A stretch of 30,835 bases of DNA from IMG/VR virus record IMGVR_UViG_3300025141_000484, positions 1 to 30,835 of that record, one strand, 5' to 3'. Positions 22,880 through 29,834 of this stretch are shown one piece after another. This DNA comes from a virus. The position numbers and the translations under genes are program-made. Below the pieces are notes generated by a model that saw only the letters and a program-made list of their open reading frames with translations, ran no database searches and had not been told where the DNA came from. Positions within the stretch are counted from its first letter, which is position 1, and each line of letters opens with the position of its first letter.

Positions 22880-23275
22880 TCAATAATACGTATTGCCGAA
22901 GCAAGCAGTGCACTGCTTTGGTGTATACGATCCTGTTTGAATTTTTTGCTCTCCATATGAGCCGCAAGTGTTGCACAGCTTAGAGCATTGCATCTCAGCC
23001 ATTTTGATAACTCCTCTCATGAAATCATCATTGTTCTCAATGTAGAACCTAAGTCCTCCGAACTTATTTTTTACTTGCTTGACCTTATAATCGACTTCGC
23101 CATTCCACTCTTCGCGCTTTTTCATAATAACAATTATATCTGCTATTACTTCGTTCCAAGTGTTTACTGGTGAGTAGTCGAAGCATTCTTCGAATTTCAT
23201 ATATACAAATTCCTCATAAGATCCGTCCAAGTGTTTTGACAATGAAGCCCAAGCCTTATCCCTAATGTGTTTCAT
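22880..23275 (-). CDS. Zinc-ribbon-containing conserved phage-type protein
   Basis: A 131-residue protein. The N-terminal part is helical (KAWASLSKHLDGSYEEFVYM). The middle holds VKQVKNKFGGLRFYIENN, a segment I associate with a small family common in large phages. The C-terminus has four Cys in CNTCG and CTACFG that could bind one zinc ion as a ribbon (Cys pairs about 20 residues apart), with a further Cys pair in MQCSKLC. The function is unknown. AAGGTAG precedes the ATG, and it overlaps the upstream gene by 14 nt. Confidence 0.7.
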   Translation of the reverse strand: MKHIRDKAWASLSKHLDGSYEEFVYMKFEECFDYSPVNTWNEVIADIIVIMKKREEWNGEVDYKVKQVKNKFGGLRFYIENNDDFMRGVIKMAEMQCSKLCNTCGSYGEQKIQTGSYTPKQCTACFGNTYY

Positions 23276-23510
23276 GTTCTACCTTCTCCAATTCATATTC
23301 TATTGCAACCATCTCCTCGTTTGCATCTGTCAAAATATAATCGTAACAGCTATGTTCCTCTGGGGATTTATTCACATAGTCCTTCACCAACCAGATACGC
23401 TCTCTGTCTTTAAACGCTATATCTATAGCATCTACTCTAAAGACGACGAGGTCTCCGATCTTAAAGACGAGATTCCTTTTAGCCTTATTATATTTTGGCT
23501 TCTTATCCAT
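23262..23510 (-). CDS. KIGDLV-type protein, 82 aa
   Basis: An 82-residue protein with a basic start (MDKKPKYNKAKRNLVF) followed directly by KIGDLVVFRVDAID. A central strand IWLVKDYV and CYDYILTDANEEMV follow, ending with an acidic helix. It shares the motif and plan of the other small barrel-like proteins here. AAGGGGA lies about 9 nt before the ATG. It overlaps the next upstream gene by 79 nt in another frame, unusually long for this window. The function is unknown. Confidence 0.6.
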   Translation of the reverse strand: MDKKPKYNKAKRNLVFKIGDLVVFRVDAIDIAFKDRERIWLVKDYVNKSPEEHSCYDYILTDANEEMVAIEYELEKVEHETH

Positions 23511-23671
23511 AACGTTTTTCCCCTTTCTATATCGTGGATAGAGATGTAGAACATAAGCGCTTGATTACAAACTAATATCATTCCTAGTGACACCAGTCCA
23601 GTAATCGGACACCTATATTCCACTAGATCTCCTTTCTTGATCGGCAGTGCATGACCCCCATCCACAATCAC
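23432..23671 (-). CDS. KIGDLV-type protein, start uncertain
   Basis: A frame ending at 23432 encodes KKGDLVEYRCPITG, then LGMILVCNQALMFYISIHD and TLWIRSQNIIRLKG, again the plan of the KIGDLV-type barrel. The start is unclear: GTG at 23671 or 23665 would keep the whole motif but lacks a ribosome site; GTG at 23623 has AAGGAG 5 nt upstream but would begin inside the motif. The upstream part overlaps, in another frame, a Cys-rich coding stretch, so a frameshift here is possible. About 80 residues with the chosen start. The function is unknown. Confidence 0.45.
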   Translation of the reverse strand: MIVDGGHALPIKKGDLVEYRCPITGLVSLGMILVCNQALMFYISIHDIERGKTLWIRSQNIIRLKGISSLRSETSSSLE

Positions 23672-23706
23672 AGGGGTCGCAGTCGCAAGCCGGGCAACGG
23701 TTTTTA

Positions 23707-23781
23707 CTAACAACCGCAACAGTCACAGCTACAAGACGCTTTGACGCATCCGCAACATTCGCATTTTTCTTGATTTGACAT
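23707..23781 (-). CDS. Cysteine-rich 24-residue peptide, metallothionein-like
   Basis: A 24-codon frame with an excellent ribosome site (AGGAG 6 nt before ATG 23781). It starts MSNQEK and then has ten Cys in 18 residues, in patterns such as CECCGC and CSCDCCGC. This could bind metal ions such as zinc or iron in the manner of metallothionein, an inference from composition only. In a different frame just downstream, more Cys-rich sequence (NRCPACDCDPCDCGWGSC) continues to a stop at 23613, which a +1 shift at the TAG stop would join. It lies 20 nt downstream of a lipoprotein gene. Confidence 0.55.
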   Translation of the reverse strand: MSNQEKCECCGCVKASCSCDCCGC

Positions 23782-23800
23782 ATTATTCTCCTATGGTTCA

Positions 23801-24685
23801 TTAGTAAATAGTCCCCGTACCAACGACTTCCCAACTCATGTGTGTCTCGATATATGAATTATTTATATCCGTCTCTACTAGGTCCACTTTGTGTCTTTCG
23901 AGGTGAATCGCAGCCAAGGATCCCGCTTGATAAGCTTGTAAATATTGTGCTGGAATAACCATTGAACCATTGTCTGGTCCGGCACAAGTTACATAGCCTA
24001 GAAACTGGCTTCCATCCCACGAATACACCGCTACGGTGATCATGAACGTTGAATCAGCACTTGTGGGCGCCCAAGAGAATGTAACACCGGATCTATAGAT
24101 AGGCGCTTCAAAAGCATAGCTAGGGTCGACCCATAGCATTGTATATGGCTCAATAAAGTCAAACCCATGAGTGGACACAAAATCATATCCACCCTCTTCT
24201 GTTGCGACATTGTAGGTAGCATCTCTCAATAGTTGAGACTCCCAAATGCTTGTTGTCTCATAAACTCCGGCGACGATCTGTTCGGCTCCGAAGTTATGTG
24301 CACCAGCATCAACTATAATACTTGGACCAACATCCATTGGATTGGTGGATGGACTAACCCCTATGAGATTGGTGGTACACTGATCATTAGCTGGGATCCA
24401 GCTTGTATGATTATCAGAAATAGGCTGGTGGAATTGTGCAGTAAAACTTACTGAGATTTCTTGTGATTCGCCCATACAAGCAGGGCATGCGACTTGTCTA
24501 AGGTGTAGACTTGTATAGCCCGTAACTCCCGACCTTTGCGGTTCTTGAGACGGTTCAACTGATGGTTGGGTTGGTTCAATCACAACCTCCTGTGTGTCTT
24601 TTGTGGCTGAGTCCGTGGGATTGTCGTAAACCTTTACGATTCCGATATCTCCTTGGCGGCATGCCAACAGCATCATTAGTAACAT
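23801..24685 (-). CDS. Secreted lipoprotein of unknown function
   Basis: A 294-residue predicted lipoprotein. The signal peptide is extremely short, MLLMMLLAC, with an LLAC lipobox, followed by a 45-residue Thr/Pro/Ser/Glu/Gln-rich linker (PTDSATKDT, PTQPSVEPSQEPQ). The rest is beta-rich (VSFTAQFHQ, GVTFSWAPTSADSTFMITVA), with possible disulphide Cys at RQVACPACMG and GYVTCAG. No catalytic motif is seen. ATG at 24685 was preferred to the ATG one codon upstream for spacing from GGAG; both give a lipobox. The short signal and linker resemble Myxococcota-type lipoproteins, so recent acquisition from a host is plausible. It would sit on the cell surface or in the periplasm. Confidence 0.8.
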   Translation of the reverse strand: MLLMMLLACRQGDIGIVKVYDNPTDSATKDTQEVVIEPTQPSVEPSQEPQRSGVTGYTSLHLRQVACPACMGESQEISVSFTAQFHQPISDNHTSWIPANDQCTTNLIGVSPSTNPMDVGPSIIVDAGAHNFGAEQIVAGVYETTSIWESQLLRDATYNVATEEGGYDFVSTHGFDFIEPYTMLWVDPSYAFEAPIYRSGVTFSWAPTSADSTFMITVAVYSWDGSQFLGYVTCAGPDNGSMVIPAQYLQAYQAGSLAAIHLERHKVDLVETDINNSYIETHMSWEVVGTGTIY

Positions 24686-25302
24686 CATAACTCCAATTTA
24701 AATAAATGATTTAAGAATTGCTTAACAACCCTTTGCATACAGTTCTTGTCCTCTTCACATTCAAAAAGCATCCAACTGTATGTTGTTTCGTTTTTGGCGA
24801 CCTCTTTTCTAAGAGAGTCGATCTCTTCCCTCATAAGGGGAAATATGTCCTTGAAATTGTCAGGCAGGATATCAAGGTCGGATGCTGCTTCGAGTATAAC
24901 CGACCACTCTCCGTTATTATATGCCTCAGAAACTTTAGCAAACTTTTCTGCATTTCCTTCCTCCTTATCTGGGTGTAATTCTCTGGCTAATCTCTTGTAG
25001 ATTTTTGAAAACTTATTAGCTTTTCTCTTGATCTCTATCTTCTCTGTTGGTATCAGAACGTCTTTTTCATCAAACTTGCTGTTAATTGGATTATCAGGTA
25101 TTATCTGGTCTACTCTGCTTGAGTGTTTTTTATTTAAAGCATCAAGGTCAACATCATTATTTGCACACCATTCTCTGTAAAAAGATTCAAAGTCAAGATG
25201 TGCTGTGAGTAATACTTCTTTTTGGTAATCCAATTCAGATCGAAGATAGGTAACCTCCTTTAAAAGCTTTTGGTATTTTCTAAGATTTATCGTATAAGAC
25301 AT
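24685..25302 (-). CDS. J-domain (DnaJ-like) protein
   Basis: A 205-residue protein with a J-domain-like segment in the middle: FSKIYKRLARELHPDKEEGN, then AEKFAKVSEAYNNGEWSVIL, with HPD at residues 110-112. HPD is the loop that stimulates the ATPase of Hsp70/DnaK. The N-terminal half is a coiled coil (YLRSELDYQKEVLLTAHLDF). The C-terminus has LRKEVAKNETTYSWMLFECE. It may recruit host DnaK to phage proteins. The start is uncertain because the -10 box of its own promoter overlaps the ATG at 25302; TTG at 25233 is an alternative. It overlaps the lipoprotein start at its end. Confidence 0.82.
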   Translation of the reverse strand: MSYTINLRKYQKLLKEVTYLRSELDYQKEVLLTAHLDFESFYREWCANNDVDLDALNKKHSSRVDQIIPDNPINSKFDEKDVLIPTEKIEIKRKANKFSKIYKRLARELHPDKEEGNAEKFAKVSEAYNNGEWSVILEAASDLDILPDNFKDIFPLMREEIDSLRKEVAKNETTYSWMLFECEEDKNCMQRVVKQFLNHLFKLEL

Positions 25303-25329
25303 TATAACACACTCATTCGGAAATGTCAA
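25301..25329 (-). promoter_or_regulatory. Sigma70-type promoter over the J-domain gene start
   Basis: TTGACA (25329-25324), 17 nt spacer, TATAAT (25306-25301) on the minus strand, both perfect, with TGT before the -10. It lies over the 3' end of the upstream gene and its -10 overlaps the ATG at 25302, so transcripts would start near 25294, inside the annotated coding region. Confidence 0.85.
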
Positions 25330-26218
25330 GTCCAATTCTATGAAATTCTGAATATTTCATGTGTTTAGGCCTCTTGATGATGTTGGACAGGTTCGAGGAT
25401 AAATAGTTCTTATATTCTTCCCAAGATCTCAAATCATAAAACTCATCAATATTGACAGAATTATCTGTGTCTAGATCTAAGTCCATAAACACATCTTTGA
25501 TATCAAACCAGCGAGCAGAATATCTTTCCTCCAAAGGCAGTCTTTCGGTTGGAGCCAGCTTGCCCGGCTCAACGATGTTCTTGAACTCGCCTGTTCCTTT
25601 TCTAATTTCTCTCCGAAACTTGACGAACTCGTCTTTACCAAATGTAAAAGAGATAGGCAGGTTGTCCTCCGGAGACATACCTTTGTATGTTACGTAGAAG
25701 TTCTGGGCTGAAGAGATCTTCCTTCTGTATTCTCGAAGCACCATTGGATTGTACATTCCATATGGAAACGATACAAAGTACTTATCTGGTATCAACCATT
25801 TCGATATATTAGCAGATACTTTGAAGGCATTGAGCGCTCCATAGATAACAGACCAGCTTAAACAATCTCTTCTGTCTCTATCCTTTGGATGAATCGGTAC
25901 ATAATAGATTGGAATTCTTATCTTGTGCTCTGACGGGAACGCTTCGTGTTTTCTATGAATCCAGACAGGATCTTGTACGAAGTCTCCTATCCTTTGTCTT
26001 ACGAATCTTGCTGTCTCATGATGCATGCAGAGCCAGATTGTATCACAACCAGCGTAGGCACACTCAAGTATTGCCGCTTCCAGCATTGTGTAGTTGGGTG
26101 CTACCGGCATCATAAAATCCGGCCACTCCATTCCATATTCTAGTGGCTGTCCAGCACAGGGAATTATCCCAGCAAGGTGGAAGCCATGCCCCTTAAAAGG
26201 CTTGTCGTTAATTTCCAT
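25313..26218 (-). CDS. Conserved phage protein, nucleotidyltransferase-like
   Basis: A 301-residue protein. The start FHLAGIIPCAGQPLEYGMEW resembles the G-x-x-P-A-x-G nucleotide-binding loop of sugar-nucleotidyltransferase-like folds, followed by YTMLEAAILECAYAGCDTIW and a long motif IPIYYVPIHPKDRDRRDCLS, then WSVIYGALNAF. I recognise this layout as common in large marine phages, where it is usually called a nucleotidyltransferase-like protein; activity has not been established by anything seen here. It overlaps the upstream gene by 55 nt, a longer overlap than normal, and I found no good ribosome site for the ATG at 26218. Confidence 0.75.
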   Translation of the reverse strand: MEINDKPFKGHGFHLAGIIPCAGQPLEYGMEWPDFMMPVAPNYTMLEAAILECAYAGCDTIWLCMHHETARFVRQRIGDFVQDPVWIHRKHEAFPSEHKIRIPIYYVPIHPKDRDRRDCLSWSVIYGALNAFKVSANISKWLIPDKYFVSFPYGMYNPMVLREYRRKISSAQNFYVTYKGMSPEDNLPISFTFGKDEFVKFRREIRKGTGEFKNIVEPGKLAPTERLPLEERYSARWFDIKDVFMDLDLDTDNSVNIDEFYDLRSWEEYKNYLSSNLSNIIKRPKHMKYSEFHRIGLDISE

Positions 26219-26979
26219 AAGTCACTATTTTGATCCAATTTAAGTTTTAACAGGTCTGCTACCTGTGGTTTGTTGTCGTACTTGTACCTTGTTTCTCTGT
26301 ACATGTGCTCGACTTTAATTGCGTAATGCAATTGAAGGCCTTTTTTGTTATAGCCATTTGATTGACCTCTAATACCGTATTGCTTCATAAGCTGTAGGAC
26401 GCGCATCCTCACATACATCTCGGACCATTCTATGTCATTGATCTCAGCCTCTGGTATCTCGGATATAGCACATACATCCTTCATGTCGTTTCTAGTCTTA
26501 GCTCTTGTAGACGAGTGAAACATAAGCGTATGAACAAAGTTTGTATCGGGCACTTTGATTAGCTCGTGTTCATGTCTGGCTCCTGAACGAACAGCGAACC
26601 AATCGTATACAATCATATTTTCGCCTTTATCACGATCAAATTCAATAATTTCATTGTATGAAACCTTAAACCTCTGATTGTTGTTCATTATGATGGACAA
26701 AACACCCTCTTCTTGTCTAAAACTTTGGATATTGTTAGGAAAAATCACCATCCCAGCCATTGAGAGTAGGAATACCAGTCTATCCCATACTTGACTCTTT
26801 TTATGCGTCAATTTAGAAGAAAAACCGATAAAACCGAAATCCCAGTGGTTTGGGCAATCATCAAGCTGAAAAGGTATATGAGCCTTATCAATTATGACTG
26901 GAAGATTGTGTTTGTATGCATATAACAAAGCAGCAAGAGAGCCACCAACAACAAGTTTATCAAAACTTAAATGTTCCAC
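26164..26979 (-). CDS. Conserved phage protein, Rossmann-like N-terminus
   Basis: A 271-residue protein. FDKLVVGGSLAALLYAYKHN resembles the first strand-loop-helix of FAD/NAD-binding folds, though the loop is G-G-x-x-A rather than the classic G-x-G-x-x-G. Later segments are LVFLLSMAGMVIFP, IVYDWFAVRSGARHEHELIK and MRVLQLMKQYGIRG. This protein and the nucleotidyltransferase-like gene after it appear together in large marine phages as far as I recall. A redox or nucleotide-binding role is possible but unproven. The start at 26979 overlaps the upstream gene by 13 nt. Confidence 0.7.
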   Translation of the reverse strand: MEHLSFDKLVVGGSLAALLYAYKHNLPVIIDKAHIPFQLDDCPNHWDFGFIGFSSKLTHKKSQVWDRLVFLLSMAGMVIFPNNIQSFRQEEGVLSIIMNNNQRFKVSYNEIIEFDRDKGENMIVYDWFAVRSGARHEHELIKVPDTNFVHTLMFHSSTRAKTRNDMKDVCAISEIPEAEINDIEWSEMYVRMRVLQLMKQYGIRGQSNGYNKKGLQLHYAIKVEHMYRETRYKYDNKPQVADLLKLKLDQNSDLWKLTTSLLRGMASTLLG

Positions 26980-27911
26980 ACACCCACCAATCCGGCTAAT
27001 CCGATAAGCTCTTTATATTTTGGATGCTCTAATACCGCTGGGGTAGTGAACGTCTTGCTTTGAAGAGCAGATGAAATGTTTCTTTTACTCTCAAGCGCTT
27101 CGGCTTCTGGAACCTGTCCCTGTTGAATCTGATACAACTGATTGATCATAGAATCGATCGAGTGAAGTATTGATTCTCCAACCTGCTGGTCGGGTGTTGG
27201 GTCATGGACTATCCTGTCCTGTACTGACTGCCAATCCTTAAGTGGTATGCCTTCGAGGTAATTTGCCTTAAATTCATCCTCTGACAGCATTGGGATGACT
27301 ACATTTGGATCTCTCGGGAGCATCTTAAGAACCTCTCCTATCATTGTCTGCATCTCGAACAGGTGTCTGTCTTGTTCCGGTATGTTTGACAACTCTGGGC
27401 TCTTTTTTAACATAAAATCAAGATCCTTTTTGAACGGCTGAAAGAATGAGCGCCTTGCCTTACCAAAGATAAAAGTATCAAAGTCGCCCGGAGCAGCTAC
27501 ACCATATGCTGTCGCAAGTCCCATCGTTTTCCTAGATTTGTTTTGTTGCATATAATACCCCATCATCAGCGCATCGGCTGCAAAAATCTTATCCTCTGGA
27601 GGGTCCAGTGCTACGACAAAGTGTTTAACTCTTTTTTGTATCTCTTGCATGACTGCTGCTGCGTTGGCACCGTCCCCTATCTTATATCGTATCACTTGTC
27701 CCTCAGAGTTGGTCACGGGGTGAACACCCTTGTAGAGATAATACAGAAAGGGAAGCTCTTGTGGGAAGTTCGCCCTCTGTCGCGATGGTTTCTGTAGGAT
27801 GTGAAAGATTCTGTCTGCTATCATCATGCGGTGCTGTTCGACTCGCTCCTCTGATAGGCCTGTGTCTGTCTCTTTCAAGTATTTTTTCCATTCATTAAGA
27901 ATCTTCTTCAT
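26967..27911 (-). CDS. Probable virion-internal protein, 314 aa
   Basis: A 314-residue protein starting MKKILNEWKKYLKETDTG, a short amphipathic N-terminus with an L-K-E site that resembles capsid-targeting sequences of internal proteins in T4-like phages. The rest is helical and Gln-rich, without a recognisable catalytic motif (FPQELPFLYYLYKGVHPV, later YQIQQGQVPEAEALESKRN). No signal peptide or TM is seen. It is coupled to the upstream small gene by a 17 nt overlap. The virion role is inferred from its N-terminus and from neighbours that have the same feature. Confidence 0.65.
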   Translation of the reverse strand: MKKILNEWKKYLKETDTGLSEERVEQHRMMIADRIFHILQKPSRQRANFPQELPFLYYLYKGVHPVTNSEGQVIRYKIGDGANAAAVMQEIQKRVKHFVVALDPPEDKIFAADALMMGYYMQQNKSRKTMGLATAYGVAAPGDFDTFIFGKARRSFFQPFKKDLDFMLKKSPELSNIPEQDRHLFEMQTMIGEVLKMLPRDPNVVIPMLSEDEFKANYLEGIPLKDWQSVQDRIVHDPTPDQQVGESILHSIDSMINQLYQIQQGQVPEAEALESKRNISSALQSKTFTTPAVLEHPKYKELIGLAGLVGVWNI

Positions 27912-28167
27912 CTGTCACTACCCCTTGCAGAAAAGTTTCTGGCATCATTTTAATTAGCTTGCCATCAACGAAAATATCGTACGTCCAATATTCAAAATAA
28001 AACAAATCTTCCACCAAATGAGAATGAGTCGTAGTTTTGAATATATATGGCCCATCTGCTATAATTCCCAAATCAGAACTTGAATCAACGATCAACAGAC
28101 CGAAGTTGTTTATCTTGATCAAATCTCCTATTTCAAACTTTGCTTCTTCAAGGGGTGCTCTCTCCAC
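27895..28167 (-). CDS. KIGDLV-type protein, GTG start
   Basis: A 90-residue protein, MERAPLEEAKFEIGDLIKIN, carrying F-E-I-G-D-L-I-K, then LGIIADGPYIF, FEYWTYDIFVDGKLIKMMPE. GTG at 28167 is chosen for a strong GGAGG 7 nt upstream. The same frame extends to a TTG at 28239 and would add a hydrophobic segment (FWRLCLLSILWLLARIGG); that longer form cannot be excluded. The function is unknown. Confidence 0.6.
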   Translation of the reverse strand: MERAPLEEAKFEIGDLIKINNFGLLIVDSSSDLGIIADGPYIFKTTTHSHLVEDLFYFEYWTYDIFVDGKLIKMMPETFLQGVVTDEEDS

Positions 28168-28235
28168 TTCCAGCCCTCCAATGCGTGCGAGAAGCCACAA
28201 GATGCTTAATAAGCACAACCTCCAAAAGCGAATTA

Positions 28236-28379
28236 TCAATTTTCTTCATACTCATTTAACAGTTCTATCAGCTTATCATCAAATGGTGCTTCAATCTGCT
28301 GCTCCTTATGGTTCTTAAGTAAATAACCATTCAAATACCCAAGCGCAAAGCATCCGATATAAAATATTATTTTTTTCAT
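28236..28379 (-). CDS. Small membrane protein, 47 aa
   Basis: A 47-residue protein with an N-terminal membrane segment (KKIIFYIGCFALGYLNGYLL) and a charged C-terminal tail (DDKLIELLNEYEEN). AGGAG lies 6 nt before ATG 28379. It lies in tandem with the next KIGDLV gene and follows the TM-containing gene before it by 11 nt. The function is unknown. Confidence 0.6.
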   Translation of the reverse strand: MKKIIFYIGCFALGYLNGYLLKNHKEQQIEAPFDDKLIELLNEYEEN

Positions 28380-28390
28380 GTTTTCTCCTG

Positions 28391-29113
28391 TTAATTGTAT
28401 TCTATTAAGTTTTTTAAATCTGCTAGTTCTGATTGTAGGTGACTTGAACTATCAAACCCTGACGCTATTGCTATTTTCTCTAATTCATCTGGGCTATCAA
28501 CTACTTGTTCAAAGTTTTGAATCGCTGTTATCGTCTTGTTTCTAAAAACATCGTACATCACAGACCAAGATGGAGGGAGAATTTGCTGTCCGTCTTTAGA
28601 GTAGAACGGCGCCCTAGTGTCTGCTTGTATGTTGTAGGCCCATTTACCTGAAGTGCCATACAACATCGACTTAAGCTCTAATAGGTTAAACTGGTCACTA
28701 AATTGTTTGTAGTCTTTTACTGACACGGAAACCATAGGTAATTGGAAACTATCTGCTATTTCAAAAGCAGGGATATATGAATATCCATCGTTAGCAGGAG
28801 CCGGGACAAGCTTGTCAGCATAAGTTGTATCTATCATGTTGATAATTCTTTCTCTAGGTTCTTGGTTTCCAGATGAAATCCCAAAGGATGGAAGATCTGA
28901 TAAGTTTGTGGAGCTTGCAACTTTGTCAAGCTTGTCTTTGATTTCCTGCTGTGTTGGCTCATTATCATCCATTTGCATGTACATTGTTGTGCCACCAGCG
29001 AATAGAGACAAGGCCAACAGCATTTCCCGAAAACCTTCTTTTAAGATTTTTTGCTCATCTTGTTTGGAAAATCTATCCCAATTTTCCATAATTGTTTTCA
29101 TATTACTTTTCAT
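28391..29113 (-). CDS. Probable virion-internal protein with TM-like segment, 240 aa
   Basis: A 240-residue protein starting MKSNMKTIMENWDRFSKQDE, with an amphipathic N-terminus and ILKEGF (an L-x-E/G site) at residues 23-28. A hydrophobic stretch (MLLALSLFAGGTTMYMQM) follows, then a long region without known motif (FGISSGNQEPRERIINMIDT; VYDVFRN is not present, but SVMYDVFRNKTIT is). The N-terminal plan resembles those of the 314- and 245-residue proteins nearby. An ATG at 29101 is also possible. It overlaps the thyX end by 11 nt. The virion location is inferred. Confidence 0.6.
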   Translation of the reverse strand: MKSNMKTIMENWDRFSKQDEQKILKEGFREMLLALSLFAGGTTMYMQMDDNEPTQQEIKDKLDKVASSTNLSDLPSFGISSGNQEPRERIINMIDTTYADKLVPAPANDGYSYIPAFEIADSFQLPMVSVSVKDYKQFSDQFNLLELKSMLYGTSGKWAYNIQADTRAPFYSKDGQQILPPSWSVMYDVFRNKTITAIQNFEQVVDSPDELEKIAIASGFDSSSHLQSELADLKNLIEYN

Positions 29114-29834
29114 TCTTCATTTTCCTATAAGAGTTCACTGACACCGGCCAGAGATCTGTTGCAATTTCTAAGCACGCTTCAGCTACTTTCTGAATTTCCC
29201 ACTGGGCTCCTTCGTGTGTTCGAAGGTCTATAAACTTAAGTAGATTTGAAAGATTGCACGTTCCGTAGTATTCAGTATACAAATTTTGTGGAAGTATCAT
29301 TCTGGCTTGTTCTCGGCAAACACCTCTATCTAAGAAATCATTATAAGCAGCAAGACACTTGTTTGTGCAGATCTCCATATATTCAGAAACAGTTATGTTC
29401 GATGGCATCATTGCCCCATCATCGATGTCCCACATCTTTGGATTAATCAATTCTTCGGGGTTTGATGCTTGTCTGTTCGAACTATGTTGTGTTCGAAAAC
29501 TCTTTGGCAAGTAGAAAGCCATATTTTTCTCTGTATATCGTCTAGAAATTTCATTATAACTCCATGTTCTATGACGGTGGTGCTGAGAACGTATAAAGAG
29601 AGGCACGACAAATTTGAAACTAACGACATTATGCTCAAATGTCGAAGTGTGTTTGTGCTTAACGAGATATTCAACCAATCGTTTATCCCTATCGCTAAGT
29701 TCATCTCTTGTATTACCAAAACTGACACGAGCACTATTAACAATGGTAAGGTCAGTACCCATGTGGTCAACATAGCTAACCGAACCCACATCATCACCGT
29801 ATATAGAAATTGTTCTACTATAGCTCTCACTCAT
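29103..29834 (-). CDS. thyX: FAD-dependent thymidylate synthase ThyX
   Basis: A 243-residue ThyX, which makes dTMP from dUMP using methylenetetrahydrofolate, FAD and NADPH. The ThyX motif is complete: HHRHRTWSYNEISRRYTE (R-H-R-x-x-S-x-N-E-x-S-x-R-Y). Other family segments are STFEHNVVSFKFVVPLFI, CREQARMILPQNLYTE and LRTHEGAQWEIQKVA. Its length is close to bacterial and phage ThyX. It takes dUMP made by the phage dUTPase at 9.2 kb and so raises dTTP supply during replication. The start overlaps the preceding gene by 4 nt. Confidence 0.97.
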   Translation of the reverse strand: MSESYSRTISIYGDDVGSVSYVDHMGTDLTIVNSARVSFGNTRDELSDRDKRLVEYLVKHKHTSTFEHNVVSFKFVVPLFIRSQHHRHRTWSYNEISRRYTEKNMAFYLPKSFRTQHSSNRQASNPEELINPKMWDIDDGAMMPSNITVSEYMEICTNKCLAAYNDFLDRGVCREQARMILPQNLYTEYYGTCNLSNLLKFIDLRTHEGAQWEIQKVAEACLEIATDLWPVSVNSYRKMKNEK

